Of a stretch of 64,000 bases of DNA, positions 31,828 to 45,400 are shown one piece after another. Each line of letters starts with the position of its first letter. The first letter of the stretch is position 1. This stretch comes from Branchiostoma belcheri (Eukaryota > Chordata > Leptocardii > Amphioxiformes > Branchiostomatidae). The stretch lies in NCBI RefSeq assembly GCF_001625305.1, contig NW_017803909.1:1049826-1113825 (forward strand), read 5' to 3'. The position numbers were made by a program, and so were the translations under genes. The notes under the pieces are model-generated. The model was not told the origin of the DNA. It made no database searches and worked only from the letters and a program-made list of their open reading frames with translations.

Positions 31828-31834
31828 TATAAAA
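31828..31834 (+). promoter_or_regulatory. TATA box of a candidate promoter (probably DOK 5' end)
   Basis: CTATAAAACC is a consensus TATA box. About 30 bp downstream lies TCAACTC (31860-31866), a fair initiator, so transcription might start near 31862. The surrounding 31690-32230 is CpG-richer than its flanks. Possible donors of a non-coding first exon include AAG|GTGCGT (GT near 31897) and CAG|GTAGCC (near 32105). A separate strong donor, AAG|GTATGT, is at about 31806. The first coding DOK exon has a splice acceptor, so an upstream non-coding exon must exist; its identity is not proven. Confidence 0.35.
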
Positions 31835-33421
31835 CCGACATGTGTGCTTCCTGTCCAGGTCAACTCGGTGTATATCGGGAGGGGAACGCCGCTAAGGTGC
31901 GTCTAGAGTTCCGCGGCTACCTGGCCGCTCGGGAAATATTTTCACGTCGTTTCAAACACTTGTAGCGCGCACAGTCCGGTCTGTCGATATTTCTTCCCAT
32001 CTTTGTCATCCCTGCAACTCAGTTCCTTGCCAATTCCAGTGCTGTTGTCTGTCACTCTCTCAGTGGACAGTTCTTAACGTCCTATAGTGAATTGTCGACA
32101 CAGGTAGCCCGGCCCGAGCTTTATCACCTTGCTTGATCAGCTGAGAGGCTACAATAGGCGCCGTCTTTTGTGTAGTGTTGCTGGTGCATTGTGCAGAGTG
32201 TGAATGTGGAAAGACAAATAGAAAATAGCGGACCTAAAGGCGGCTAATGAACCCACCTACAGCGAATTCACCCATCCGTTTATCAAACAATGTTTTGGTA
32301 AAATTATTTCCAGAGAAGGAAAAGTTGATCGTGCGCTTTGTACAAATAGACACAGGGGCGCCATGCAGACAGGTGTATATTGATGCAGGGCGTGTTCTCT
32401 TTTTAATGAGGGAGATATGATAGCCCGACTCCGTAAATTATAAGATTTAATGAAGAAAAGTTTGATAGCTCTTGTTGTAAGACAAAAGAAATTATTTACA
32501 CCCAGAATTATCATATATGTTTTTATTTTTTCTTTATTTTCAACTCTATCTTATATTCCTTAATCATCAGAAAACTTGCTATTTGACTTAATGACTAAAG
32601 GCTTAGCATGTAACAGATTATCAGTCTCAAGAAGATACCTATGTTGCCAGGGCTCACAGTAATCTCTTGTGAAAACTTTGAAGTTTAAAATGTGTGAAGA
32701 AGGGAACAAATCAGGTTGTGAATATTCAACACATGGTTGGGATATGTTAGCTACTGCAATACACATCTTCATTTTGTAGAGAAAAAATTGTGCTTACATG
32801 ACTTGGTCTGACTGTATGTTTGGGTGATCATACCACAAACTTTATAGAAATACATACGTGGTGTACCTGTAGAATTAGAGCTTTGTACCTTATTAGGCCT
32901 ATCCTATTGACATACACAACTGTTAATGACCACATTGAAGAATACACACCTTTCCTGTTTAGTTTACCTACTACATGTAGACTTGTGTTGTGTTAACACA
33001 TTCTTCACACTCTATGGGGGAGAGGGTGTAGTCTGTTTTGATTTGGGCATTTTACCACACATTAAGCTTCTTGAGTCAACGTTTAGACTGGGTCTGGTTG
33101 AAAGAGTCTTGATGGGTTTTCTGAGAAATCGTGTTCTTGAAGGAATCAGGATCTAATCTAAATGGCTTGAACCTGGTTTCTAATGAGGGTAGGGTTGTGT
33201 GGATGCAAGCTTTCATGAGAAAGATGCTGTCCCTGAAACTGGTTGCAGAATACCCTGGATCAAACAAACCTGTCCTTTACCATTTTAAACAGGGTCTAAC
33301 AGTCGTTTGAAGCTGTCCCTCAAAGCCCCCTTCAAAGCAGCCACAAGCTGGACAGTTGGACAGTGGCAAAATTAATGGAATAAGCAATCTTGAAAGATTT
33401 CAGAAACAAAGCCTGTTAGAG

Positions 33422-33437
33422 CAAGGACATGTCCTTG
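33422..33437. repeat. Perfect 16-bp palindrome CAAGGACATGTCCTTG
   Basis: It is fully self-complementary. Its core GGACATGTCC matches the p53-family half-site RRRCWWGYYY, but no second half-site of good quality is adjacent. It shares the CAAGGAC/GTCCTTG arms of the hairpins at 14813 and 54206. Confidence 0.6.
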
Positions 33438-35645
33438 GTCAGAAGTAAATGCAAAATGTTTTTATTGCTATAAGGTGGAACAGTCACTTCACAACCTTTT
33501 TGATGTAAAATTTACCCTAACTGACCAACTCACCTTACACTCCCATGTCCCTGTTTCACAAAGACAAAATAAAAGGTAGTGATAAAAAGAAAGTTGATAC
33601 GTGTCTGTAGCCATTAGTTTTGTTTGAGTTTGAGCTGATGCTTTTGTTGAGCTGTAGATGGCCATTTGCGATAGAGCCATGTTTTATCACAAAACAAACA
33701 CTGCGATTCTATATTCATCCCCACAAGTCTCATTGTATCAATTGTGTAATAATACTTCGAAAGGATAATTTATAGCACCAGGCCAACGGAGAAGTGTAGA
33801 TGGTTACTGTTTGCAAAGTTGTCTGTAGTTTTACAGTGTTGTGGCTGTAGTGTTGTGTTGTGGACGGTATTTTACCTCAACGAAAGGCCTCAAGGGCAAG
33901 CAATGCTTTGTTTCACACTTGACAGATGGTGTCAAGATTGTATGTAACACACATAGCTTGTATCAATGGGAATTTACTTACTTTTCTCTTATAACTGGAG
34001 TTTCTGTTTCCTTATTATTTGCCTAGCACAAATGTTGCGGCACAACAATTTTATTCAATCAAACACAAGTGTTTTCCCTAAAATTTTCATTTGGTGAAAA
34101 AGTCATTGATAGTAACTTTTTCTTATTCTTTTATTGAAGTGCAACTGCAATGTGAACATGCATCAAGGTCTTTATAAGAGAAACTATTTTAAGTTGTATA
34201 TGTAGTCTTTGAGTTAAACTTCATGATTCCGTTTCCAGACAATCCTACATTCTCTACCAGTTTGAATAAATACATGTAACCCACGTCAACATGTATTACT
34301 CAAAACCCTGTTATCATATTCATGGCATCATAGCTAAAGCCCAAATCTGCTGTAATGGCACCTGTATGAGAGTGGTTATTGGATTGAGTGGATTTCTGCA
34401 GGGAGGTCCACACCCCCACAGCAGATGTGGAGCAGGAAAAGGAGGGGCAGCATAAAAACAGAGCCAGCATGATGTCTTCTTGTGCTTAGCACATGCCAGC
34501 TGGCTGACTGAATGTTCAGAACACACCCTTGGTCCTCTTGTTGGTACATTCCCATCAGAATTGCTGTGAGTTTCAACATATGGAGGACTTACTGGGGGTA
34601 AGTGGAATCCAATCCTAGCAGAACTATTGAAAGAAACATAGCAGAGAAAGAAGAATCATGTGAGATTGATCGTACAATTGTGTGTACAAATCCTTCAGGA
34701 GAATTGTGTGGGGACACGCAGCATTTTGTTGGTGCCACTTCAGGCAGTGATCATGCCATTAGATTTCCCTGCCCATAATTCGCTTCCCTCTTGACGTAAT
34801 TAGAAAGCTGGAAGCCTGAAGGCAGCACAATCATTTGAGAATGAACGAAGCACTCTCAAATTGGTTTTCTAAGTGCACACCCAGAGGATGTTGTCCGCTA
34901 CACATACCAATATATCATGGAAACCTATGAAAGCATTTTGTGTTGGCTGTGCTGAGTGAAGTTGACAGAAACAGCACTGGTGTTGGCAGAATTATTCCCT
35001 GCATAGGCAGGAGAAATATTTGAAGTGGAGAGTCACATACATGTGCGCTAGCTGGGAGATAAGCTGGAAGTTGATAGCCTGCCAGTACATCAAATTTTAC
35101 AACCCCTTTGTAACAGCCACTTAGTTTATAGCAGTGCCGGCAATAAGGTTTCTCTTAATAATTTATCCTCTCCGGATTACAAAGAAGGGATGATTATAGA
35201 TGGGCAAAGAAATCGAAGGTATCTTGATTAAGATGAATCGCTGGTGAGAGCTTTGATCTTTTCACGAGTGTACTCTCTGGGATTTGCACAAATTAGGCAA
35301 GTGGTATAATGTGATGGTTATTTTAGGTTTGATGGAAGAGGATTTACAGACTCAATCAGTTACTGTGGAGACAGGAAGAACTTATGGATAAGACATAAAT
35401 CATACTCAAGTATGCTATACCTGTTACATATGATTAAGATACAGGAAGAACTTTCATTAAATTTCGTACAGAAAGTTTAGCACTGCAGGTTTTACTTGGA
35501 ACAGTTGCACTTGTTTTTTCCTGTGGCTCACCTACGAGTAATCATGGAGCCTGCTAACCTCATATTTCTTAAGGACTGCATTATGTCCCAAGTAGAGAAA
35601 AGGATCATGCATTCTTTTTCTACATATCAAAAGGAAAAGGTGTGA

Positions 35646-35768
35646 CAAAGAAGTTTTTCACAAAGAGCCTTGAGGGTACTAAGTACCCTCCATAGGGTCG
35701 GTTCTAAAGGGATTTTCACATAATCCAATTATCATGTCTGCTTCGCGGTGTGTTACAAAACTTCTTTG
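35646..35768. repeat. Small inverted-repeat block with central palindrome
   Basis: CAAAGAAGTTTT (35646-35657) is the exact inverse of AAAACTTCTTTG (35757-35768). Between them lies GAGGGTACT-A-AGTACCCTC (35672-35690), a perfect 9-bp-arm palindrome. It could be a miniature element; no clear target duplication is seen. Confidence 0.45.
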
Positions 35769-36970
35769 AAATGTTAAAGAAGGGAGAGAGCAAAATTGAT
35801 TTTTGTCTGACCTTGCCATTTCGAGGACAAGGTAGGAGATTATGAAATTGATTTTTTTCAGAAATTGCTATTTCAGGGACAACTACAGGAATAGATTGAA
35901 GATTTACACTTCCCCAATATTACTTATCCTACAATCACACATCTGCAGCCAGCGTATTTAAAGATATGAACCTCCAGCAGGAATGACAGTGCAGGCAATA
36001 TTGATCAGGCATTTTTGGGGCTGAGTTTGGAGGTGTGTAAGAGGAAAATTTTCCTTTGTCATTTGAACACATTGATTGCAAGACTGATACATCTCTTCTT
36101 TGTACAGTGTGCTGTGCGGTATGATTTTACTAGTGCAAATGCTGGTGTTGGAGTGGTTCAAAACTTTTTTTGAGTGCTATGATACATTTGTGGTCCATAT
36201 TTGTTGGTGCTTTCATTTCTGTTTGCTTTAGTAAAGCCCCTCTCCTTCAGGCAGGCTGGAGCTAGGGTACTTCCCCAGCTTAAAGAATTTTTCTGTGGGG
36301 CAGAGCTTTGTGCACCTTTATTTGAACAGGTCCAAGTGCCTTAGTAGGCTTTTCTCACAGGTCACTAAACACATGGATCGACAGGAGTAGACAAATGGCT
36401 CTGCTTGGAAACCCTCCAGGATCCAGAAGTAGCCTTTCTTTGTTGAAGGCAGTTTTTTTGCTACCCATTATCACTGGGTACAATTTGGGCTCCCCGGTCC
36501 GAGGTATGCTGCCTGGAAGGAAGACCGGGTCAGCCGGCAGGGAGATAGCTAATTGCCGGGTGAGTTTGAAAGGTGCATTTATCTTGCATTGGGAACATTT
36601 TGACTCCCTCCTTCCATTCAATGACCTGAGGTCTTTTGATCTTAATGGACGTGTGCAGCAGTTGGCTCTTCCGTCCATTTCTGTACCAGCTCAGTTCCTT
36701 TGTGATGGATTGTGGTAGTGCGGCCGTCCAAGGGAAGTCTGATGGCCTTTTTTTCTCCAGGGATGATTCCCATCCAAAGTGTGAATTCTCCGAGCTGCTG
36801 CAGTGATGCACCTCTGTTTCAAAGGCCCTTGGCCTACTTGCATTTTCAGCGGAGAAACGTCACACAGACAGGTTACTTACAGGAGGAAGTGTTGCTTTCG
36901 ACTTCAGGCTTCTTATCAAAGGCATATTCTTGCTGTGCTGCTATACTTCATAACAGGGATACATACAGGA

Positions 36971-37915
36971 GGGTCTGCATGGGGGGGTCTTGGCAACGGT
37001 TAACGGTAAATTCAGCAGGGCCGATAACGCTTAACGGTAAATTCAGGACGGCCGGCAACGCTTAACGGTAAATTGACAGGCTTTTTTTCGAGCTGCACTG
37101 GATTTGGTATCTCGCTTTGTGAGAAAAGGTGATCACTGACAAAATTACGTACACCTTACATGTAATGAAGCATGCATTAAAGGTATGTGTTCCCTGTGTT
37201 TCCCACCTGCCCTGGTCCCCGAGTGCGTCCACAAATACCGGGGTGTCCGAGTCGACTTCGGCCAGCTTGCATTTTTTTCAGTCTGCCCAGTTTTACCGAT
37301 GGATTTTGAGATGGGAGCGCCGAAGGCGTTCGTAATCTAGGGGGTCCGGGGAATGCTCCCCGGGATATTTAAGCCTTCAAAAACGCAATTTCCCGCATTT
37401 TGAGAGGCAAATCATGGTGGAGAGTTTTTGTCGGTCCTTCTGATGTTTTCATATTTTACTCAAGGTTTTTGTTAATTTGCCTGTCAAGGTTGCATGACGG
37501 ATTCGTTAAAAAATTCTGTAACTCTCCGCAAACCTCCGGAAATTGAAGGGTAAACTGGTTCTGGCTAGAGCCGAAGGGACCGAGCGCAGAAGCGCGAGTC
37601 GAGCGCCAAAGGCGCGAGCAATGTAGAGGGGTCCGGGGGCATTCTCCCCCGGGAAATTTTGTATTTTTAAACCTTCAATGACGCATTTTCCTGCACTTTG
37701 ATAGGCAAAATTAGGCGTAACGAAGAATTATTAATTAACGCTTAACGCTGAATTCAGGATGACAAATAACGTTTTACGTTGAATTAAAACGACCAATAAC
37801 GCTTCACGAGGAATATACTGATAACGCTTAACGTTGAATTAGAGCGGGCCGGCAACGATTAACGGTAAATTGAAATAGCCCATAACGGTTAACGAAAAAG
37901 GGCATGCAGACCCTC
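36971..37915. mobile_element. 945-bp DNA transposon, copy B, with 6-bp target duplication
   Basis: Same family and orientation as copy A at 20901-21855, about 97% identical by eye. It has the same 13-bp ends and its own flanking 6-mer ATACAG (36965-36970, 37916-37921), different from copy A's ATGTAT. The two are therefore independent insertions rather than a segmental duplication. It differs by scattered substitutions and a small deletion in the first GC-rich module (about 37360). Confidence 0.88.
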
Positions 37916-40085
37916 ATACAGAGAGTGTGATAAGAATGTGATTTCCGCTCAAGCCCGACCATTTCCAGAAAAAATGGACCAGTTAAGCATGAACTCATGT
38001 CCATTTGTGCTGGTGAAGCATGATGATAGTCGTGTCGGTTTCTACCGTGCATGACGGTCATGACTGTAATGTTTTAGTCTGAGCCAGTGTGGCCGGTCTA
38101 CAAACCCGCCAGCACAGAAGTCCATCATACCAGAGTTTAGATAGTCGTGGAGTTCTAAAGATAAAGCTATAATGGGATAGAGCGCCTATCAGTGCTGCCA
38201 TAATTCATGTAAAACTCACAGTGTAGAGTCTCCAACGTTCAGAAATAAGTGCTCAAAAAGCAGAAAAACAGCTTCGCACCTCAATGTACCTTTATGATAC
38301 GTCCAAAGAATACCTTTTGTAGTTGTAGCCATTCCAAGTGTTGGTCATATTGACAGTATGGTTAAGGAACCTCCATCTGTCTGTTTTGAATTCTGCTGGC
38401 AGGCTGAGCCAGGGCCGGCAATATGTTCCCAGCGTGAAGCTGACAAGAGAAAGTCGTCTGCCTTTGAATCTGTATGGAATACTGATGTCAAGGTCAGGAA
38501 GACCTTTATGCCACCTCAGCATGGGAGGGAGCGCCCGTCGGGACCTCTAAAACCTGGAATTTTCTACCAACTGAAACATCAGGATGACACGGTCTAATTT
38601 CAGCCGAATGCCATTTGGATACAAGATGAATAATAAGGCATATGCTTACTGACATCATTTTAATAATCCAAAAAAAGGAAGTACTAACTGTTCATTACTC
38701 AAGCCAATCTCTCATCTCCTGCTGGGCAACTTAGATGGACATTTCCCAAACGTTCAACATGATCTTTCATGTTACATGTACTAGCATCTTTGTGTAATTG
38801 TTTACAGGTAGGTTTTCAAAATCAGTGCAGATGATTGTTGACCCTTTCTAGCTGGCATTTGTTCATTCAAGTTAACAAAATGAATTTTCACACAGAGTAC
38901 GTAGTATCATTCAAATCACTTCCATAAAAGGGCCTTAAAAAGGTTTGAGTGAGCCAAGAAATGTGAAAGGACTTGCCAGCAGTCGCCAGTAAAAGGGACA
39001 GAGGGATGGGACAATATTAGCAAATAGAGCCACAATGGCCAGGGGGGGAGTTGTTTCTTCTTGCCAAGTGGGGCACAACGTCTACGAGCCATGTAATAAC
39101 AGGGTACACCCGAGCCATAATGAAAAAGCAAACAAAAGAATTCTCTCAAACCCAAATTCTCTTCTGGGGAAAGCCAGATGATTGTATTGAAAGGATGTCT
39201 TTTAGCGTGCTCCCCTTTTCTGCAGTACCAAAAATACACATAGCTTAGAGGTTGACTTTATCCCAAGGATCACATTGATGAACAGTTGCCTCGTGACCAG
39301 AAAACAGGAACAAATACAAATCTGAACAGAACACTAGCTAAAGCTGGCATTGTGGAGAGTTTAAATTCCTGATTTACATGACCTTTTTGAATCAGTGACC
39401 CTAGAACTGTAATTCTTTGTAAATTAAGCAGCATTTCAATGAGATCAGTGCTAGTCAGAAGATATTTTAACACTGGCAACAGTTCAAAACTTTGAGCACA
39501 GAAGAATAATCAATATCCAGGATGAAGTACATGTACTTTTTTGACATGATTTGTGTGCACCATTGGAAGGTACTTTTATAATTTTTACATTAACCGGGAC
39601 TTGTAAAAATAAGATACAGCCTGGAAGACATACAAAAGGAGCCAAAGCAACACGTTTGCTTGGAGAAGAAGCATAGCCAAGTCTGAGAATGCAGAGCAAG
39701 GGCTGCTGAAGTGAGCAAACATGTTATCCCAGTGTGTTGTTCATGGACTGCAGACAACGGTCAGTGGAGTGGGTGACTGTCTGAAGAATGGCAGAGAGTT
39801 TTCAAGTGTTTTCCTCCACCTCACAACATGTTCAGACATCCTCATCACACCCACTCCAGCCAAGGGCACTTCCTGATTGGTCGGCTAGTGCAAACAGAAA
39901 GGGAGAGGAGAGTGAAGTGTTGTAACCAGATACAAAGGAAATGGTTGATTCTTAGGGGAGAGTCGTTAAAGGTGGACACATACAATGTACAACTTATGGC
40001 CTACAAAATATCCTGCTCTAAGGTAACTGGAAATACCTACCCCCAGTATACTCTCTAATAGTCTATATATGATAACTATCAGCAA

Positions 40086-40332
40086 ACAGTTGAAGAGAGC
40101 TCCTTGTCTTCCTTGTTGTTACAATTTTTCCATGTATCAATACATTGTTTCTATAAAAAACTTAAAATTCATTGAATTCTATACCAGCCTGGTATACTGG
40201 TGTCATGGCTCCTATCATAGCCTTTGGGGTTATCAGAGGATGCCTAGGCCTATCTTTATTTTATTTTTTTGTTGCTTCATATTTTTTCTGAAACAAATCT
40301 TCTTAGAACCAACAGATCAAATTGGTGTGGCC
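40086..40332. mobile_element. 5'-truncated Harbinger-like MITE
   Basis: The sequence is alignable with the right two-thirds of the element at 23206-23577, including GAGGATGCCTAGGCCT and the terminal AATTGGTGTGGCC followed by TTA (40333-40335). The left inverted end is missing. It is more diverged than the full copy. Confidence 0.75.
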
Positions 40333-41229
40333 TTATGTGATAAAGTAATCCCATTACTGAGATATATTGGTAATGTTTAACAGTTACATCTGTATACAGC
40401 AGACCTGCACCTCCTGTTAATTGCAGTAAGCAAAATGACTTGATTGCACCATCCACACCCCTTCATTCAGTGAAGCCATGTTACAGGAATGCCACCAGGT
40501 AATTGGCTTCATTTGCATACCCAATAACAGCTCAGTTAATCAAGCCTCATTACCTACTTGATTGAGCTGTCCAGAGTGTAAAACTCCCCCTAATGTTGTT
40601 TTCTGGGAAATGCTTCTAAACATAATACATATACATGTACTAATATGTCCATGGTCCTATCTCATACTGAAGTCATATTCACAGAGAAAAAAAAAAGAAA
40701 TATATTACTTCATAAGCCAATTTTGTTCATCTTAAGTAGCCAGTGTGCTCTATTTTGTTCTGTTTATGTTTATGTTAAAGCAGACCGCCTCAGTGAGTGG
40801 TAAACAGTACAGTATAATTAGAGGCTGAAAGCTGTCAATCACTGCACACCTTCTGGTCTGAAAAGTACCTATAGTCACTAGTAATATCCAGGCAGATCTT
40901 GGAGCTAACTAAAAGTAAGAATGTGTTTTACAGCTATGATAAAGCTCAGTTATGTAAGTCTATAGCTTGTACCATGGAAAGCTTAACTACATGAAGTTCA
41001 GCTTGCGTGCACACATAATTTGATTAAAATCGTGGCATTGGGGAACACACACGGATAATCAGTGGTGCGCCCTTGTCGTGTGGTGAGGCGATCCCAAATT
41101 TGGAGGAATCTGTGAATAGAAGCACTGATTGGTTGTGACCCCTGACCTGTGCCTGCTCACCCCGACAGGCTATTAGCATACCTTTCCCCAGCGTGATTAG
41201 TCAGAAAAGTAAGCAACAAAACACGTTCA

Positions 41230-41460
41230 GTGAGTGTGAGCAAAAGTAAGGCAGCTCAACAGGAAGGCAGGGGCCGTGAGAAAGGGCCCTGTGAACGTCA
41301 CGACTGCCTTACTCTTCAGGGCAGCCCGAGCAAAATCTGGTCCATGTTTCCAGCAGCCGACGCAGGACTGCCTCTAGCGATTGGACAATGCTGCTGTGGT
41401 TACAACTTAAGCTTCCAGTAGCGAACTCATTTATGGAGAAAATTACAGGCAGGTAAGCCA
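41230..41460. promoter_or_regulatory. Possible alternative DOK promoter / leader exon
   Basis: A GC-richer patch about 0.9 kb before the first coding exon. It has a CRE half-site (ACGTCAC near 41296), an inverted CCAAT box (GATTGGAC near 41380) and a strong donor (CAG|GTAAGC near 41451). These are only compositional and motif hints. Confidence 0.2.
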
Positions 41461-42282
41461 CAGTCAGCGGTTGGAATGGCGCAGGTAGCATCCCGTAAAT
41501 TACCCCTCATGCCAGACAGGCGGACGTCAGTTGGGACAATAAGAAATGGTCAGGTGAGGGGAGTTTTATAGCTTTACAGGTAATGACAAGTCCTGATAAG
41601 AACTGGGTCAGGTATTGTGTCCTGGGTGTTTTAATGTGCTGACATTGAGAGTAATGACGTGTCTGGACAGGGGAAATGGCAGGCAGAAAGAGAAAATTCC
41701 ACAAATGTTGAGTAGGTGCCTGGTTGTCTCGCTACTTTGCTATGTAGGTTACAGTGCAGAACATGCAACTCTTGGCCCATGCGGACGTCCTGACTAAGTG
41801 ATTTACACACTTCTGTTTTTTCTTTCCTCTTTTGTTAACTCTGGTGGAATGTTGCCTTGATAGTTTTACCATCTTTTACAACTGTCATTTACCACTTTTC
41901 AGCTGCAGAACTCTTGTTAATGGCTTAGATACCTACTGAAACCCAGACTGGTGACATGAAACATGACTTGCCACCCTTTGCCCTCACTTATCAAGTGGCT
42001 TGTCCCTCATTTCCATAACAATGCCCGGCTTTGTGGTGGCAGAACACAGACAACAATGACAGAAGTTCTCATTAGCGGTCATTACTTAATTGAAATGTCA
42101 AGCTCTTAAGGCTTCAAAGGTGGCCGTGTACAGGCAGTTCTTTGCAAGAAGACATTTTTGTTTTCAGACGTCCTTGACTAAATGGCAGCTACAAAGGTGA
42201 GACAAGCTAACTTTGCAGACCTGTCGGCAACTGATTTTTATCTGTATGCTGGTAATTTATTTTGACTCCCATTGTTTTGCAG

Positions 42283-42412
42283 AGCCAGTATGAACCTGTT
42301 CTTCAACTCCTGTGTCTGCGCTGATCACTGACAGTAGATGTACAATATGGCATCAGACTTCAACGACATTGTCAGGCAAGGCTACGTTCGCATGCGAAGT
42401 CGAAAACTTGGG
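42283..42412 (+). CDS. DOK4: DOK first coding exon (5' UTR 42283-42346, coding 42347-42412)
   Basis: The acceptor CATTGTTTTGCAG ends at 42282. The donor GTGAGT is at 42413, phase 0. The start at 42347 has A at -3 and G at +4 and gives MASDFNDIV, matching vertebrate MASNFNDIV/MATNFSDIV. An in-frame ATG at 42338 has a poor context and would add MYN. The leader also holds a 13-codon upstream frame (42290-42331, MNLFFNSCVCADH then TGA). Confidence 0.92.
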
Positions 42413-45400
42413 GTGAGTAGGTCACTATTTATCATGCAATGTTCTGTTTTTGAAGATATGAATCTGTAGCTCAGGCTTGACCCCTAGGCTTTGCTTTAGG
42501 CAACACAGTAATTTCTCCACTCACCTCATTGAAGATGACTATCAAAACTATGAGAACAAAAGCAACATTCCTTGATGGCTCCATGTAGTAAAACAGTTCT
42601 GAGTTATACAATGCATATACATGTATGTACAATATAGGCAAGGTAACAAGGGAGGTGACCCTTTCTATACGCACATCGGCAGAATGTACTGTGCCTTCGC
42701 AAAACCCATATTTTTATGGTTTTTGTTGGATGTTTGGTCAATGTTGCATTGCAAATTTTGCCTGTTGTGGGCAATATCTTTTCAAATACAACATTTCAAA
42801 ACTATAGACGGAATTGGGAATGTCATCTTCAGTTATAAATATACAACCTTATACCAAAGTCCTGTGCACAATATATTACAGGTTTCATGCAGGTGAGCTG
42901 CAGTATGTTCTGCCAAACCTCGATCCTCTCTCTGTAGACTACCAAAAAGTAAAATCGAACATATCAACGTGTACAGCATTTTGCGGTATTACTGAGCTCC
43001 ACTTTATTCACTCATATAATATCTAAAGCTTAACAAACAGGTAACAAGACAGCATACATCTATCGTTGTTTCTACAAAAACAGGTGGGGTTATTGATTGT
43101 GTGTGTATATACCAAATGTCAGGTCAAGGGTCTAGACAATTCTATATGTTATCTGTTCTTCAAGATCAGAACATGTCAGGAAATCGTGACAAAAACGCTG
43201 GCAAGTATGAAGATTTATAGACCCATGCTAAAGAAAAAATTTGCTCAAGGCAAAGCATGGGTTGGGACTGGTCCCCTCAGGCGGGCGCTGTAAATCTTTC
43301 TAAAGGACCTGCTTACAGGCCCATAGTCCCTTTACAGTGCTGAACGAATGTCTATAATGTAGGAGTTACTCAGCAGACCTGGTCTGTATTAAGATTTATA
43401 GACCAGTAAACCTACAGATCAGAAATGTGATCACAAGTGTGAAGTATATTACTAGTTCTCTCTAGACTGGCTAGTACTCTGGTAAATGACATTTGACAGT
43501 TATGACCACTTTGTACTGCAGATATATGACAACAATATATAATAGCAGTTCTTCATACTATACTAGCCAGTATACACTGTCGGTATGTAAACATCAATAC
43601 TTCAAATCAGAGTACTTAGTATGTTGTTATGTTGTATGATGAGGATGCACCATACCTCACCATTATGAATGAGCACAGTGGTGGCTAACATCACAAATAT
43701 TACAGTTCACGACAGCCACAGTTTAGATCACCGTAGATCAGCACCGTAGTGGTCAAACGGTCAGCCCTACACGGACGTCGGCCATTTGACTGATGAGGCA
43801 ACAGTGACCTTCACACACAGCTTGCGTGTGGGTGGCTGTGATAGGTCAAAGGTTAACAACAAATGAAATCGCTAGACAGGCCCCAGTTGCAACAGCGGAT
43901 CAAAGAGCATAAGAAGTTCATCTGTAATACAGAATTCTGATCAAACCTTCCATATATATCTATTGGATGGGGGTCTACACCTGGTTTGTATTTTGCTGTT
44001 CAGTGTTGGAATCCACACCTTCTTGACAACAAAAATACAACATGACAAAACTATTAATCTTGCATATCTCAAATCTGATAACGCAATGTTGTGGGTGAAA
44101 TATTGGTCTGGCTTCACCATCCCAGGATAATCACATTCCTATGGAGTTTTGTGGCCAGGTCAATGTCAACCTAATGCAGTTCCAAAATATTTTGGTTCCT
44201 TTATCAGTGGCAAATTGATAGATTGGAAATGATCTGTTGGCAGAGCTTGGGAGTTGCAGTAGCCTCACAGTCCACTGTGACGTTATCTCCAGAGAACACA
44301 TGTGACCCAGGCAAGGATGCTAATGTCTCTCCAACACCTGTAGTTATCAGAAAATAATCTTGGCAATGAAAGATATTTTTTAAGCTCAGTGCTTCAGTTT
44401 TATATCATTTTACAGGTGTTTTTCTCATTTTTTCATATCATACTTTGTACTTCTTAGATATTTTGCATTGATTCATTCATACCAAGGTAATGCATACCAA
44501 GGAGATATGAAAGAAAGACATTATACATGTATTGTGATTGGAATGCTAAGCATTGGAAAACCATATATAGATTTCATCAGCCAATAATCAAGCATCCCAA
44601 GGGAGGCTTCATCACTGTCAGATTTGGGACAGCAAGCGACAGACTTTAATTTTTTTCATTATCTGCATCAGTTACTTTAGCAGGTGGTTTGATAGAATAA
44701 AGGTTACTGAAATGTTATGGCAAGATAATTAGAGCGTGTTAAATCAGAGTGGCCCAGGATATTCAGAATGGAATTTGTAGAATCCAGTGTTGTGATATGC
44801 AATTAAGCACGGCCGTGTTTATTATAGAATGTTTCAGAGTGAAATAATTAACTTTTGTTGCAAGTGTAGCAGTTTTTTTCTGAAATGTTATAGCAAGTAC
44901 ATGTAATTGTATATTGATTTGGATTTAATCTTTCTGCCATCAGATTTACCAGAAATGCTGGATCATCTTCAAAAGAGCTTCCAGCAAAGGACCCCGTCGG
45001 TTTGAGAAGTTCCTTGATGAAAAGGCAGCTCAGATACGAGCCTATCACAAAGTGACTGTCCTGGAGAGTGTGCGGAATGTGTCCCGTATGCCCAAGGACA
45101 GCAAGAAGCATGCAGTGTCCATCATGTTCCTGGACAACTCAACAAAACAGTTTGCCTGTGACTCAGGTGAGGTTAGAAAGAAATATCTTGCTCAATACTT
45201 TTTCCAAGACATAGCTGCCTATGCACCTAATCCTGGAGTGGTAGTCACGATCATGTGATGCATGTTTGCGCCATGGTTAAGGCATACAGACATGTACAAT
45301 AATCCTTCCTTCTTGTGAAATTCGACAATAGTCTGCTGTCAAAGACAGCAGTTTAGACTTGCACTAAAGCTGTTTAAAGGCTATCTGGATTTAGAATCAG

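Larger units (their letters stand above)
31900..42282. other. DOK 5' region (probable leader intron and intergenic DNA)
   Basis: No protein gene is recognised. It holds a perfect 16-bp palindrome (33422-33437), a 123-bp inverted-repeat block (35646-35768), transposon copy B (36971-37915), a truncated Harbinger-like MITE (about 40086-40332) and a GC-richer stretch near 41230-41460 that might be a second promoter. The rest is unremarkable. Confidence 0.6.

Noticed and set aside
31708-31965. 85-codon frame in the CpG-richer patch
   Set aside because: It overlaps the TATA box and candidate start site. No family resemblance; more likely leader and promoter DNA.
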